Positions 41,552-50,101 of a DNA stretch of 64,000 bases are shown here, piece by piece (the first letter of the stretch is position 1; the number at the start of each line of letters is the position of its first letter). Both the position numbers and the translations under genes were made by a program. A model generated the notes under the pieces. The model saw only the letters and a list, made by a program, of their open reading frames with translations. It was not told the origin of the DNA and searched no databases. The stretch is from Amorphoplanes digitatis (lineage in GTDB: Bacteria > Actinomycetota > Actinomycetes > Mycobacteriales > Micromonosporaceae), in assembly GCF_014205335.1 (NCBI RefSeq), contig NZ_JACHNH010000001.1:7868501-7932500 (forward strand), read 5' to 3'.

Positions 41552-42465
41552 TGAACTGGCCGTCCGTCGGTGTCGTTATCCCCACCCGCAACCGCCCCGA
41601 ACTCGTCCGCAAGGCGATCGCCGCCGTACGCGACCAGCGCTACCCCGGCGAGATGAAGGTGGTCGTCGTCTACGACCAGACCGAGCCCGACTACCTTCTC
41701 GCCTCCACCGAGGGCACCCAGGTGCTGGTGCTGACGAACTGGCGGACCTCCGGCCTGGCCGGCGCCCGCAACACCGGCATCCTGGCGCTGGACACCGAGT
41801 ACGTGGCGTTCTGCGACGACGACGACCGGTGGGCGCCGGACAAGCTGCGCCGCCAGATCGCCGCCCTGCTCGCCGAGCCGGACTCCGAGTTCGCCACCTG
41901 CGCGATCGAGGTCGAGTACGAGGGCAGGACCACCCCGCGGCTGGCCGGCCGCAGCCGGGTGACCGTCGACGAGCTGGCCCGCTCCCGGATGGCGATGCTG
42001 CACTCGTCGTCGTTCGTGGTGCGCCGGGAGTCGCTGGTGGAGTCGGCGATCGGGCTGGTCGCCGAGGACGCGCCGGGCAGCCAGAACGAGGACTGGGACC
42101 TGCTGCTGCGCGCGGCCCGCCGTGCGCCGATCGTGCACCTGGACGAGCCGCTGGTCCGGGTGCTCTGGGGACGGACCTCGCACTACGCCTACGAGTACGC
42201 CACGAAGATCTCCTCGCTGCGCTGGATGATGCAGCGCCACCCCGAGATCAGCGGGTGCCGGCCGGGCGCCGCCCGGGTGTACGGCCAGCTCGCGTGCTGG
42301 TCGGCGGCGTCCGGTAACCGCAGCCAGGCCTGGCAGTTCAGCAAGGAGGCGGTCCGCGCGAACTGGAAGGAGCCGCGTACGGCGATCGCCCTGGCGGCCA
42401 TCGCGGGCGCGGTCCGGGTGGAGAACGTGCTCTCCGCGCTGCACAAGCGTGGCCGAGGTATCTAA
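41551..42465 (+). CDS. GT2 family glycosyltransferase
   Basis: A 304-residue cytoplasmic GT-A enzyme. It starts NWPSVGVVIPTRNRPELVRKAI, has the nucleotide-sugar segment GLAGARNTGI, and the metal-binding acidic run FCDDDDRW at about 90. A catalytic-base candidate is in QNEDWDLLLRA. ATG 41551 overlaps the sulfotransferase stop (TGATG) and follows AGGAGG. The pair probably adds and sulfates one sugar of the glycan. The donor is unknown. Confidence 0.87.
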   Translation: MNWPSVGVVIPTRNRPELVRKAIAAVRDQRYPGEMKVVVVYDQTEPDYLLASTEGTQVLVLTNWRTSGLAGARNTGILALDTEYVAFCDDDDRWAPDKLRRQIAALLAEPDSEFATCAIEVEYEGRTTPRLAGRSRVTVDELARSRMAMLHSSSFVVRRESLVESAIGLVAEDAPGSQNEDWDLLLRAARRAPIVHLDEPLVRVLWGRTSHYAYEYATKISSLRWMMQRHPEISGCRPGAARVYGQLACWSAASGNRSQAWQFSKEAVRANWKEPRTAIALAAIAGAVRVENVLSALHKRGRGI

Positions 42466-42476
42466 CACACACTCTT

Positions 42477-42527
42477 TTGCGCACACCCGATCAGCAGGTA
42501 GTGTTCGCACGTGTTCGAATTCGTGCG
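42477..42527 (+). promoter_or_regulatory. Candidate promoter with overlapping inverted repeat before the DeoR gene
   Basis: TTGCGC (42477-42482) and TAGTGT (42499-42504) are separated by 16 bases. Directly downstream are an inverted repeat CGCACG (42506-42511) / CGTGCG (42522-42527) and a direct repeat GTGTTCG at 42501 and 42511. This arrangement would suit autoregulation by the DeoR-type repressor encoded next. Confidence 0.4.
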
Positions 42528-42557
42528 GTTAGAACGACTCAATGCGGGTGAGTGCTG

Positions 42558-43334
42558 ATGTTGGCGCAGCAGCGCCAGGCAGCCATCCTGGACCGGGTGC
42601 GGGCGGCGGGCGGCGTGCGCGTCAGCGAGCTGGCCGTCGAGTACGGCGTGTCGGACATGACGATCCGCCGCGACCTGGAGTCCCTGGCTGACCGGGGCCT
42701 ATTGGCGAAGGTACACGGGGGCGCCACCACGGTGAGCCCTGGTTCGGCGCACGAGCCGGGCTTCGCGGCCAAGTCGGTGCGCCAGCGCGCCGAGAAGGCG
42801 GCGATGGCCATGCGCGCCGCCGCGCTGGTCTCACCCGGCGACGCCATCGCGCTGTCCGCGGGCACCACGACCGCCGGGCTCGCCCAGCGGCTCGTCGACG
42901 TGCCGGCGCTGACCGTGGTCACCAACTCCATCCCGGTCGCCGACATCTTCTACCGGGCCGGGCGCCCGGACCAGACCGTGGTGCTGACCGGCGGGACGCG
43001 CACGCCGTCGGACGCGCTGGTCGGCCCGGTCGCGGTCGCCGCGATCGGCACGCTCCACCTCGACGTGCTCTTCCTCGGCGTGCACGGCATGAGCGAGCGG
43101 GCCGGCTACACGACGCCGAACCTCATGGAGGCCGACGTCAACCGCGCCCTCGTCGAGGCGGCCGAGCGGCTTGTCGTGCTCGCCGACCACACCAAGTGGG
43201 GCACGGTCGGCATCTCCTCGATCGTGCCGCTCGACCGCGCCGACGTCGTGATCACGGACGACCAGCTGGACGAGGCCGCGCGCGCGGTCCTCGCGGAACA
43301 GGTGAACGAGCTGATGGTGGTAACCGCTCAATGA
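42558..43334 (+). CDS. DeoR family transcriptional regulator
   Basis: A 258-residue sugar-responsive repressor. The N-terminal winged helix reads RQAAILDRVRAAGGVRV...SELAVEYGVSDMTIRRDLE (DeoR signature). The sensor domain has ALSAGTTTAGLAQRL, VVLTGGTRTPSDALVGP and VVLADHTKWG, typical for binding a phosphorylated sugar. I choose ATG 42558 over the GTG two codons upstream. It overlaps galT by 4 bases, so it likely controls galactose or a related sugar pathway. The effector is inferred. Confidence 0.93.
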   Translation: MLAQQRQAAILDRVRAAGGVRVSELAVEYGVSDMTIRRDLESLADRGLLAKVHGGATTVSPGSAHEPGFAAKSVRQRAEKAAMAMRAAALVSPGDAIALSAGTTTAGLAQRLVDVPALTVVTNSIPVADIFYRAGRPDQTVVLTGGTRTPSDALVGPVAVAAIGTLHLDVLFLGVHGMSERAGYTTPNLMEADVNRALVEAAERLVVLADHTKWGTVGISSIVPLDRADVVITDDQLDEAARAVLAEQVNELMVVTAQ

Positions 43335-44422
43335 TCCTCAAGAGGACCGCGATCCGGCTCTCCGACGGCCGCGAGCTCATCTACTTCGACGAGACGCCGA
43401 GCACGGACCGCGACGGGTGGCCGGACACCCGGCAGCTGCCGCCACCGCCGCCGACGTCGCAGCTGCGGTACGACCCGCTGCTCGACGAGTGGGTGGCGGT
43501 CGCCGCGCACCGGCAGACCCGCACGTTCCTGCCGCCGAGCGACAAGTGCCCGCTCTGCCCGTCGACGCCGGACTTCGCGAGCGAGATCCCCGCGCCGGAC
43601 TACGACGTGGTCGTCTTCGAGAACCAGTTCCCGTCGTTCAGCGACCGGATCAACGCGGACGAGGTCACCGAGCTGACCGACCTGGTGCCGGTCCGGCCCG
43701 GCGTCGGGCGCTGCGAGGTCGTCTGCTTCACCAGCGACCACAACAGCTCCTTCGGCGCGCTGACGCCGGAACGCGTGCGCACGGTGGTCGACGCGCTCGC
43801 CGACCGTACCCGGCAGATGTCCTCGCTTCCCGGCGTCGCGCAGGTCTTCCCGTTCGAGAACCGCGGCATCGAGATCGGCGTGACGCTGAGCCACCCGCAC
43901 GGGCAGATCTACGCGTACCCGATGGTCCCTCCGCACACCCAGGCCGCGCTCCGGGCCGCTCAGCGGCACGCGGAGCGCACCGGAGGCCGCAACCTGTACG
44001 CGGATGTGCTCGAGGCCGAGCAGAAGGCTCAGGTCCGTGTGGTCGCCGCCAACGAGCACTGGACGGCGTACGTGCCGGCCGCGTCGCGCTGGCCGTTCGA
44101 GATCCAGCTCGCCCCGAACCGGCAGGTCCTGGACATCCCGGCACTGACCGACGCGGAGCGCGACGCCTTCGGCCCGATCTACCTGGACATCCTGAAGCGC
44201 TTCGACGCGCTCTTCGACCGGCCGATGCCCTACATCTCGGCCTGGCACCAGGCGGTGACCGGCGCGGGCCGCGAGCTGGGCTACCTGCACCTCCAGCTGT
44301 TCAGCATCCGCCGGGCGGCGGACAAGCTGAAGTACCTGGCCGGCTCCGAGTCCGCGATGGGCGCCTTCGTCAACGACATCGTCCCGGAGACCGCGGCCCA
44401 GCTGCTGCGCGACGCGCGCTGA
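43331..44422 (+). CDS. galT: Galactose-1-phosphate uridylyltransferase
   Basis: A 363-residue Leloir enzyme that exchanges UMP between UDP-glucose and galactose-1-phosphate. It has the zinc-binding CPLCP at about 77-81, the region FENRGIEIGVTLSHPHGQIYAYP with the active-site HPH, and a C-terminal half containing AWHQAVTGAGRELGYLHLQL. ATG 43331 overlaps the regulator stop (ATGA). galK and galE are not in the window. It can supply UDP-galactose for glycan synthesis as well as degrade galactose. Confidence 0.95.
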   Translation: MILKRTAIRLSDGRELIYFDETPSTDRDGWPDTRQLPPPPPTSQLRYDPLLDEWVAVAAHRQTRTFLPPSDKCPLCPSTPDFASEIPAPDYDVVVFENQFPSFSDRINADEVTELTDLVPVRPGVGRCEVVCFTSDHNSSFGALTPERVRTVVDALADRTRQMSSLPGVAQVFPFENRGIEIGVTLSHPHGQIYAYPMVPPHTQAALRAAQRHAERTGGRNLYADVLEAEQKAQVRVVAANEHWTAYVPAASRWPFEIQLAPNRQVLDIPALTDAERDAFGPIYLDILKRFDALFDRPMPYISAWHQAVTGAGRELGYLHLQLFSIRRAADKLKYLAGSESAMGAFVNDIVPETAAQLLRDAR

Positions 44423-44444
44423 GCGCGCGGGCGGAGTGTGGGGG

Positions 44445-44473
44445 GCGGGGGGCCCGGGACGAAGGCCCCCCGC
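44445..44473 (+). terminator. Terminator after galT
   Basis: A 10-bp stem (GCGGGGGGCC 44445-44454 with GGCCCCCCGC 44464-44473) lies 23 bases after the galT stop. The rest of the 291-base gap to icd holds no credible gene. It turns AT-richer after about 44570 and ends in the icd terminator. Confidence 0.65.
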
Positions 44474-44672
44474 AGGGAAGGACGGCAGGCGTACGCGCCT
44501 ACTGATCGCGTCAACTTCCAGAGCCGGTCGGCGCCCGGGACAAGGCGGCCAGACCGGCGGGCGACTGGTGAAGCGACACGACCGTCATCCGTTCTACCGA
44601 GAAGAACGAATGCCCTGCCCCTTGGTAACGCATCCTAAACATGCGATTTACCGCATTCATCCAAAACCCAAA

Positions 44673-44702
44673 AAAGACCGCCGGCTGCCACCGGCGGTCT
44701 TT
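44673..44702 (-). terminator. Intrinsic terminator of icd
   Basis: A perfect 12-bp stem (44673-44684 with 44691-44702) is followed on the minus strand by a run of T (complement of 44671-44676). It sits 11 bases after the icd stop. This is one of the few hairpins here with a proper U-tract. Confidence 0.9.
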
Positions 44703-44713
44703 GCGGTACGGAA

Positions 44714-45928
44714 TCAGGCGAACTTACGCGCCAGGTTCTCGTCCAGGGCGTTCATGAACTCGTCCGTGGTCAGCCACGGGGCGTCCCGGGAGATCAGCAG
44801 CGCGAGGTCCTTGGTCATCTGACCGGCCTCGACGGTGTCGATGCAGACCCGCTCGAGCGTCTCGGCGAACTCGGTGACCGCCGGGGTGCCGTCGAGCACG
44901 CCGCGGTGCTTGAGGCCGCCGGTCCAGGCGAAGATCGAGGCGATCGGGTTGGTCGAGGTCTTCTCGCCCTTCTGCCACTGCCGGTAGTGCCGGGTGACGG
45001 TGCCGTGCGCGGCCTCCGCCTCGACGGTCTTGCCGTCCGGGGTCATCAGCACCGAGGTCATCAGGCCGAGCGAGCCGAAGCCCTGCGCCACCGTGTCGGA
45101 CTGCACGTCACCGTCGTAGTTCTTACAGGCCCAGACGTAGCCGCCCTCCCACTTCATCGCGGCGGCGACCATGTCGTCGATCAGCCGGTGCTCGTAGGTC
45201 AGGCCGGCGGCCTTGAACTCCTCGGCGAACTCCGTCTCGAAGATCTCGGCGAACAGGTCCTTGAACCGGCCGTCGTACGCCTTGAGGATCGTGTTCTTCG
45301 TGGAGAGGTAGACCGGGTAGTTGCGGGCCAGGCCGTACCGGAACGAGGCGCGCGCGAAGTCGCGGATCGACTCGTCGTAGTTGTACATCGCCATCGCGAC
45401 GCCGCCGCCGGGGTAGTCCGCGACGTGGAACTCCATCGGCGCGGAGCCGTCCTCGGGCGTGAACGTGACGGTGAGCTTGCCGGCGCTCGGCACGACGAAG
45501 TCGGTCGCCTTGTACTGGTCGCCGTGTGCGTGACGGCCGATGATGATCGGCTTCGTCCAGCCCGGTACCAGCCTCGGTACGTTCGACATGATGATCGGCT
45601 CGCGGAAGACGACGCCGCCGAGGATGTTGCGGATCGTGCCGTTCGGCGACCGCCACATCTTCTTCAGGCCGAACTCGTCGACGCGGGCCTCGTCCGGGGT
45701 GATCGTCGCGCACTTCACGCCGACGCCGTGGCGCTTGATGGCGTTGGCCGAGTCGATGGTCACCTGGTCGTCGGTCTCGTCGCGGTGCTCGATCGACAGG
45801 TCGTAGTACTCCAGGTTGACGTCGAGGTACGGCAGCACCAGCTGTTCGCGGATCTGCTTCCAGATGATCCGGGTCATCTCGTCGCCGTCCAGCTCCACGA
45901 CCGGGTTGTTGACCTTGATCTTCGCCAT
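44714..45928 (-). CDS. icd: NADP-dependent isocitrate dehydrogenase
   Basis: A 404-residue homodimeric-type isocitrate dehydrogenase (close to eukaryotic NADP-IDH). It converts isocitrate to 2-oxoglutarate and CO2. The N terminus KVNNPVVELDGDEMTRIIW, the substrate loop KMWRSPNGTIRNILGG, the segment IIIGRHAHGDQYKATDFVV, and EAAHGTVTRHYR with STNPIASIFAWT are all conserved. It is full length. It forms a TCA cluster with mdh and, further along, sucCD. Confidence 0.97.
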   Translation of the reverse strand: MAKIKVNNPVVELDGDEMTRIIWKQIREQLVLPYLDVNLEYYDLSIEHRDETDDQVTIDSANAIKRHGVGVKCATITPDEARVDEFGLKKMWRSPNGTIRNILGGVVFREPIIMSNVPRLVPGWTKPIIIGRHAHGDQYKATDFVVPSAGKLTVTFTPEDGSAPMEFHVADYPGGGVAMAMYNYDESIRDFARASFRYGLARNYPVYLSTKNTILKAYDGRFKDLFAEIFETEFAEEFKAAGLTYEHRLIDDMVAAAMKWEGGYVWACKNYDGDVQSDTVAQGFGSLGLMTSVLMTPDGKTVEAEAAHGTVTRHYRQWQKGEKTSTNPIASIFAWTGGLKHRGVLDGTPAVTEFAETLERVCIDTVEAGQMTKDLALLISRDAPWLTTDEFMNALDENLARKFA

Positions 45929-45964
45929 CGACCGGCGCTCCTCTCCCGGGACACTATGTTTTAG

Positions 45965-45980
45965 CAGTACAAGCGTACTG
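45965..45980. promoter_or_regulatory. Perfect inverted repeat upstream of icd
   Basis: CAGTAC (45965-45970), AAGC, GTACTG (45975-45980) lies 37-52 bases upstream of the icd start in an AT-richer stretch. The location is suitable for a regulator binding near the icd promoter. No protein is assigned. Confidence 0.35.
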
Positions 45981-46072
45981 GAGGCCGGTTGGAGATCGCT
46001 CCCGCCCCTTGCCCTGTGGGTCCGCTCACCATCATCGCGCTACCGGCGGGACGCCGGTCCGGCAGGGCGAAA

Positions 46073-46101
46073 AAAGGCCAGGGCCGTCGGCCCTGGCCTT
46101 T
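46073..46101 (-). terminator. Intrinsic terminator of mdh
   Basis: A 13-bp perfect stem (46073-46085 with 46089-46101) and a GTC loop lie just after the mdh stop. A T-run follows on the minus strand (complement of 46070-46075). Confidence 0.9.
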
Positions 46102-46115
46102 CACGCTTGACGGGA

Positions 46116-47066
46116 TCAGAGGTCGGCGACGTCCGCCTGCTTGGCGCGGACGGCCTCGGCGGCCTCCTTCAGGCCGGCCAGCTCGGCGGCGGTGAGCTCG
46201 GTCTCGACGACCTTCTTCACGCCCTCGGCGCCGATCTCGGCCTCGACGCCCAGGTAGACCCCGGAGATGCCGTACTCGCCGTCGACCCAGGCGCAGACCG
46301 GCATGACCGCGCCGGAGTCCTCCGCGACGGCCTTGGCCATGCGAGCGGCGGCGGCGGACGGCGCGTAGTACGCCGAGCCGGTCTTGAGCAGCGCCACGAC
46401 CTCGGCACCGCCGTTGCGGGTACGGGTGACGAGCTCCTCGACCTTGTCGGCCGGGAGCAGCTCGGCGAGCGGCTTGCCGTTGACCGAGGACTTCGACGGG
46501 ACCGGCACCATGGTGTCGCCGTGCGAGCCGAGCGTCAGGGTCGTGACGCTGGAGACCGGGACCTTCAGCTCCTCGGCCACGTTGTTGGTGAAGCGGGCCG
46601 AGTCGAGCATGCCGGCCTGGCCGAGTACCCGGTTGCGCGGGAACTGGGTGGCGATCTGGGCGAGCGCGGTCATCTCGTCGAGCGGGTTCGACACCACGAT
46701 GACGACGGCGTTCGGCGCGTACTTCGCCACGTTCTCGGCGACCTGGCGCACGATCTTGGCGTTGACGCCGAGCAGGTCCATGCGGCTCATGCCCGGCTTG
46801 CGGGGCAGGCCTGCGGTGATGACGACCACGTCCGAGCCCTCGATGGCCTCGTAGCCCTCGCCGTTCGGCCCGGTGGTGGCGCCGACGATCTTGGTCTCGA
46901 AACCCTCGATCGGCCGCGACTGGTTGAGGTCCAGCGCGAGGCCCTCCGGCTTGCCCTCGACGATGTCGGTGAGCACCACGGTCTCGAAGATGTCGAACTC
47001 GGCCAGACGCTGTGCGGTCGTGGACCCGTAGAAACCGGCGCCTACGACGGTGACCTTCTTGCCCAT
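46116..47066 (-). CDS. mdh: Malate dehydrogenase (LDH-like type)
   Basis: A 316-residue NAD-dependent malate dehydrogenase of the lactate-dehydrogenase-like group. The Rossmann start is KKVTVVGAGFYGSTTAQRL. The substrate loop is TAGLPRKPGMSRMDLL, with the Arg pattern of malate enzymes. The cofactor segment is VVSNPLDEMTALA, and the catalytic His is in LTLGSHGDTMVPV. I use ATG 47066 rather than GTG 47075, because GGGAG is then 9 bases upstream. It lies beside icd with its own terminator. Confidence 0.95.
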   Translation of the reverse strand: MGKKVTVVGAGFYGSTTAQRLAEFDIFETVVLTDIVEGKPEGLALDLNQSRPIEGFETKIVGATTGPNGEGYEAIEGSDVVVITAGLPRKPGMSRMDLLGVNAKIVRQVAENVAKYAPNAVVIVVSNPLDEMTALAQIATQFPRNRVLGQAGMLDSARFTNNVAEELKVPVSSVTTLTLGSHGDTMVPVPSKSSVNGKPLAELLPADKVEELVTRTRNGGAEVVALLKTGSAYYAPSAAAARMAKAVAEDSGAVMPVCAWVDGEYGISGVYLGVEAEIGAEGVKKVVETELTAAELAGLKEAAEAVRAKQADVADL

Positions 47067-47166
47067 GTCTCTCACTCCCGGTCGGCAGGACGACTTTTTC
47101 CGGACCGTATCAGCCGGTTAACGATCCATTACCCGGGAGGGCCGAATAGGCGAGGTAAGCCACTCG

Positions 47167-47760
47167 CTAGCCGCTGACCCGCGCACCGAACGCCGTGGCG
47201 AACTGCATCGCCTGCGCCAGGTCGATCTGCGCGCCGTCGATGTCGACGTCGCGCAGCGCGACCCCGTCCAGGTCGGCTCCGCGCAGGTCGGCGCCCTTGA
47301 GCACCGCGCCCTGCAGCCGGGCGTTCGAGAGGTCCGCGCCGCGCAGGTCCGCCCTGGTGAGGTCGGCGTTGGTGAGGTCCGCCTCGCGCAGCCGCAGGCC
47401 GCCGAACCGCGCGGCGGTGAGGTTGGCACCGCGCAGCGAGACGAAACCCCAGTCACCGCCGTCGACGGTGAGCGGCCGGAGCCCACAGTCGAGGAACTGG
47501 GTGCCGGTCAGCTTGCAGCCCGCGAGCGTGGCGTCGAAGAACGAGCTGCGGCGGATCACCGACTGCGTGATAGCGCAGTCGGTCAGCTCGGTGGCGTTGA
47601 ACCGCACGTTGCCGAACTCGCAGTGCGTGAACGTGCAGCCGGCGAGCTTCGCCTCCGACCAGTCGACGTCGTGGAACGCGCAGTCCTCGTAGTGTGCGCG
47701 TTCCACCTCGTCCAGGGCCCAGTCCTCGCCGGAGAAGGTCTCGTTCCGGACGACGTCCAT
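47167..47760 (-). CDS. Pentapeptide repeat protein
   Basis: A 197-residue right-handed quadrilateral beta-helix protein. Pentapeptide A(D/N)LxX repeats run from about 25 to 185, most regular at LREADLTNADLTRADLRGAD and LQGAVLKGADLRGADLDGVA. The first half has more Cys and Phe (CAFHDVDW, CTFTHCEF). ATG 47760 overlaps the purH stop by one base, so it is coupled to purine synthesis genes. Some family members mimic DNA and protect gyrase, but nothing here shows that. Confidence 0.9.
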   Translation of the reverse strand: MDVVRNETFSGEDWALDEVERAHYEDCAFHDVDWSEAKLAGCTFTHCEFGNVRFNATELTDCAITQSVIRRSSFFDATLAGCKLTGTQFLDCGLRPLTVDGGDWGFVSLRGANLTAARFGGLRLREADLTNADLTRADLRGADLSNARLQGAVLKGADLRGADLDGVALRDVDIDGAQIDLAQAMQFATAFGARVSG

Positions 47761-49322
47761 CAGTGGTAGAAGTGCCGCGTGCCGGTCAGGTAGACGGTGA
47801 CGCCCGCCTTCTCGGCCGCCTCGATCACCAGGTTGTCGCGCACCGAGCCGCCCGGCTGCACGACCGCCTTGACGCCGGCCGCGATCAGCACCTCGAGGCC
47901 GTCCGGGAACGGGAAGAACGCGTCCGAGGCGGCAACGCTGCCCTTGGCCCGGTCCGCGCCGGCCCGGCTCACCGCGAGGTGCGCGGCGTCGACCCGGTTG
48001 ACCTGGCCCATGCCGACGCCGACGGCCGCGCCGTCGTGGGCGAGCAGGATCGCGTTGCTCTTCACGCTCCGGATCGCCCGCCAGGCGAAGGCGAGGTCGG
48101 CGAGGTCCTCGGGCGCGGCCGCCTCGCCGGTGGCCAGCGTCCAGTTCGCCGGGTCGTCGCCCGCGGCGTCGATCCGGTCCGAGAGCTGCACCAGCACGCC
48201 GCCGCCGATCTGCTTGATCTCCGCTGGCGGCGGGCTCCAGGCCGGCGCGACGAGCACGCGCAGGTTCTTCTTCCCGCGGAACACCGCGAGCGCCTCGTCG
48301 GTGAACGACGGCGCGACGATGACCTCGGTGAAGATGCCGTCGAGCTGGTTCGCCAGCTCGACGGTCACCGGCCGGTTGACGGCGATGACCCCGCCGAACG
48401 CCGACACCGGGTCACACGCGTGCGCCTTGCGGTGCGCCTCGGCGACGTCGGCGCCGATCGCGATGCCGCACGGGTTGGCGTGCTTGATGATCGCCACGCA
48501 CGGCTCGGTGAAGTCGTTCGCCGAGCGCCAGGCGGCGTCCGCGTCCACATAGTTGTTGTAGGACATCTCCTTGCCGTGCAGCTGCTCGGCCTGCGCGAGC
48601 CCCGCGGGCGCGTTCGGGTCGAGATAGAGCGCGGCCTGCTGGTGCGGGTTCTCGCCGTAGCGCAGCGCGCTCTCGCGCCCGAGCGCCAGCCCGGCGAACT
48701 CCGGCCACTCCGCCGGCGCGAGGGTGGTCGCGCACCAGTTGGCGACCGCGACGTCGTACTCCGCGATGTCGGCGAAGGCGCGGGCCGCGAGCATTTTGCG
48801 CTGCGTCAGCGTGAAACCGCCGTCGCGCAGGGCGTCCAGGATCAACGGGTACGCCGCGACGGAGGTCACCACGGCGACCGACGGGTGGTTCTTCGCGGCC
48901 GCGCGCACCATCGCCGGGCCGCCGATGTCGATCTGCTCGACGCACTCGTCGACGCTCGCGCCGGAGGCGACCGTCTGCGTGAACGGGTACAGGTTGCTGA
49001 CCAGCAGGTCGAACGGCTCGACCGCCAGGTCGGCGAGCTGTGCGGAGTGCGCCGGCAGCCGCAGGTCGGCGAGCAGCCCGGCGTGCACCTTCGGGTGCAG
49101 CGTCTTGACCCGGCCGTCCAGGCACTCCGGGAATCCGGTCAGCTCCTCGACCCGGGTCACCGGCACGCCGGCGGCCTCGACGGTCGACGCGGTCGAGCCG
49201 GTGGAGACGACCTGCACCCCGGCCGCGTGCAGCGCCTGCGCGAGCTCGACCAGGCCGGTCTTGTCGTACACGCTGAGCAGTGCCCGCCTCAGCGGACGGC
49301 GACCCTCGCTACGCTCGGTCAT
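47760..49322 (-). CDS. purH: Bifunctional AICAR transformylase/IMP cyclohydrolase
   Basis: A 520-residue PurH performing the last two steps of IMP synthesis. The N-terminal cyclohydrolase domain opens RRALLSVYDKTGLVELAQAL and has STGSTASTVEAAGVPVTRVEELTGFPE (quoted in parts). The C-terminal transformylase has AIIKHANPCGIAI with the catalytic Lys-His, SAFGGVIAVNRPV, SDAFFPFPDGLE and the end TGTRHFYH. The start overlaps the purN stop by 4 bases. Confidence 0.97.
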   Translation of the reverse strand: MTERSEGRRPLRRALLSVYDKTGLVELAQALHAAGVQVVSTGSTASTVEAAGVPVTRVEELTGFPECLDGRVKTLHPKVHAGLLADLRLPAHSAQLADLAVEPFDLLVSNLYPFTQTVASGASVDECVEQIDIGGPAMVRAAAKNHPSVAVVTSVAAYPLILDALRDGGFTLTQRKMLAARAFADIAEYDVAVANWCATTLAPAEWPEFAGLALGRESALRYGENPHQQAALYLDPNAPAGLAQAEQLHGKEMSYNNYVDADAAWRSANDFTEPCVAIIKHANPCGIAIGADVAEAHRKAHACDPVSAFGGVIAVNRPVTVELANQLDGIFTEVIVAPSFTDEALAVFRGKKNLRVLVAPAWSPPPAEIKQIGGGVLVQLSDRIDAAGDDPANWTLATGEAAAPEDLADLAFAWRAIRSVKSNAILLAHDGAAVGVGMGQVNRVDAAHLAVSRAGADRAKGSVAASDAFFPFPDGLEVLIAAGVKAVVQPGGSVRDNLVIEAAEKAGVTVYLTGTRHFYH

Positions 49323-49936
49323 GGGATGGAGACCTTCCTGTCCGTGATGGTCCAGCCTTCGCGGACCAGCCGGCCGACGTACTCGACGAGCTGCCGGCGC
49401 TCGGCATCCTTGATCCGCTCGGTCAGCGTCTCCTCCGTGTCGTCGTCGAGCACGGGAACGCTGACCTGGGCGATGATGGGTCCGGTGTCGACACCCGCGT
49501 CGACGAAGAAGAGGGTCGCGCCGGCGATCTTCACGCCGTACGCGAGGGCGTCGCGCGGGCCGTGAATGCCCGGGAACGACGGCAGCAGCGCGTTGTGCGT
49601 GTTGACGTAGCGGTCACCGAACGCGGTCAGGAACTCCTTGCCGACCAGCTTCAGGAAGCCGGCCGAGATGACCAGGTCGGGCTTGTGCGCGGCCACGTGG
49701 CCGGCGAGGGCGGCGTCCCAGTCGTCCCGGGTCGGGTAGGCCTTCACCGAGTCCACGAACGTGGGAATGCCGGCTCTTGCCGCCCTGTCGAGTCCGACCG
49801 TGCCGTCCCGGTCGGCGCCGACGGCCACGACCCTCGCGCCGTACGCGGGATCCGCGGCGGCGTCGAGGAGTGCTTGCAGGTTGGAGCCGGAGCCGGAGAC
49901 GAGGACGACCAGGCGGGCGGGCGCGGGGTCTGTCAC
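49319..49936 (-). CDS. purN: Phosphoribosylglycinamide formyltransferase
   Basis: A 205-residue GAR transformylase using 10-formyl-THF. It has the nucleotide loop LVVLVSGSGSNLQALLDA, VISAGFLKLVGKEFL, the catalytic region NTHNALLPSFPGIHGPRDAL and DAGVDTGPIIAQ with the active-site Asp. GTG 49936 follows AGGGTG. It is the first gene of purN-purH-pentapeptide and is divergent from a DUF4190 gene. Confidence 0.96.
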   Translation of the reverse strand: MTDPAPARLVVLVSGSGSNLQALLDAAADPAYGARVVAVGADRDGTVGLDRAARAGIPTFVDSVKAYPTRDDWDAALAGHVAAHKPDLVISAGFLKLVGKEFLTAFGDRYVNTHNALLPSFPGIHGPRDALAYGVKIAGATLFFVDAGVDTGPIIAQVSVPVLDDDTEETLTERIKDAERRQLVEYVGRLVREGWTITDRKVSIP

Positions 49937-50101
49937 CCGAGCACCCTATCGTCGAGCAGGTCCGGGCCGCTAAACGGGTCGTTTCAAGGACAGCGGAAAC
50001 CTTTGATCATCGGTTAGGCTGCTGGCCGCTCACGTGATGGCCCGCGTGCGCACATGGTTCACCCCATACCGCACTGCACGGATTTATCTGGAGGATTCGC
50101 C

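Noticed and set aside
44436..44822. Possible small genes in the galT-icd gap.
   Set aside because: The frames run into icd on the opposite strand, lack family features and span two terminators.
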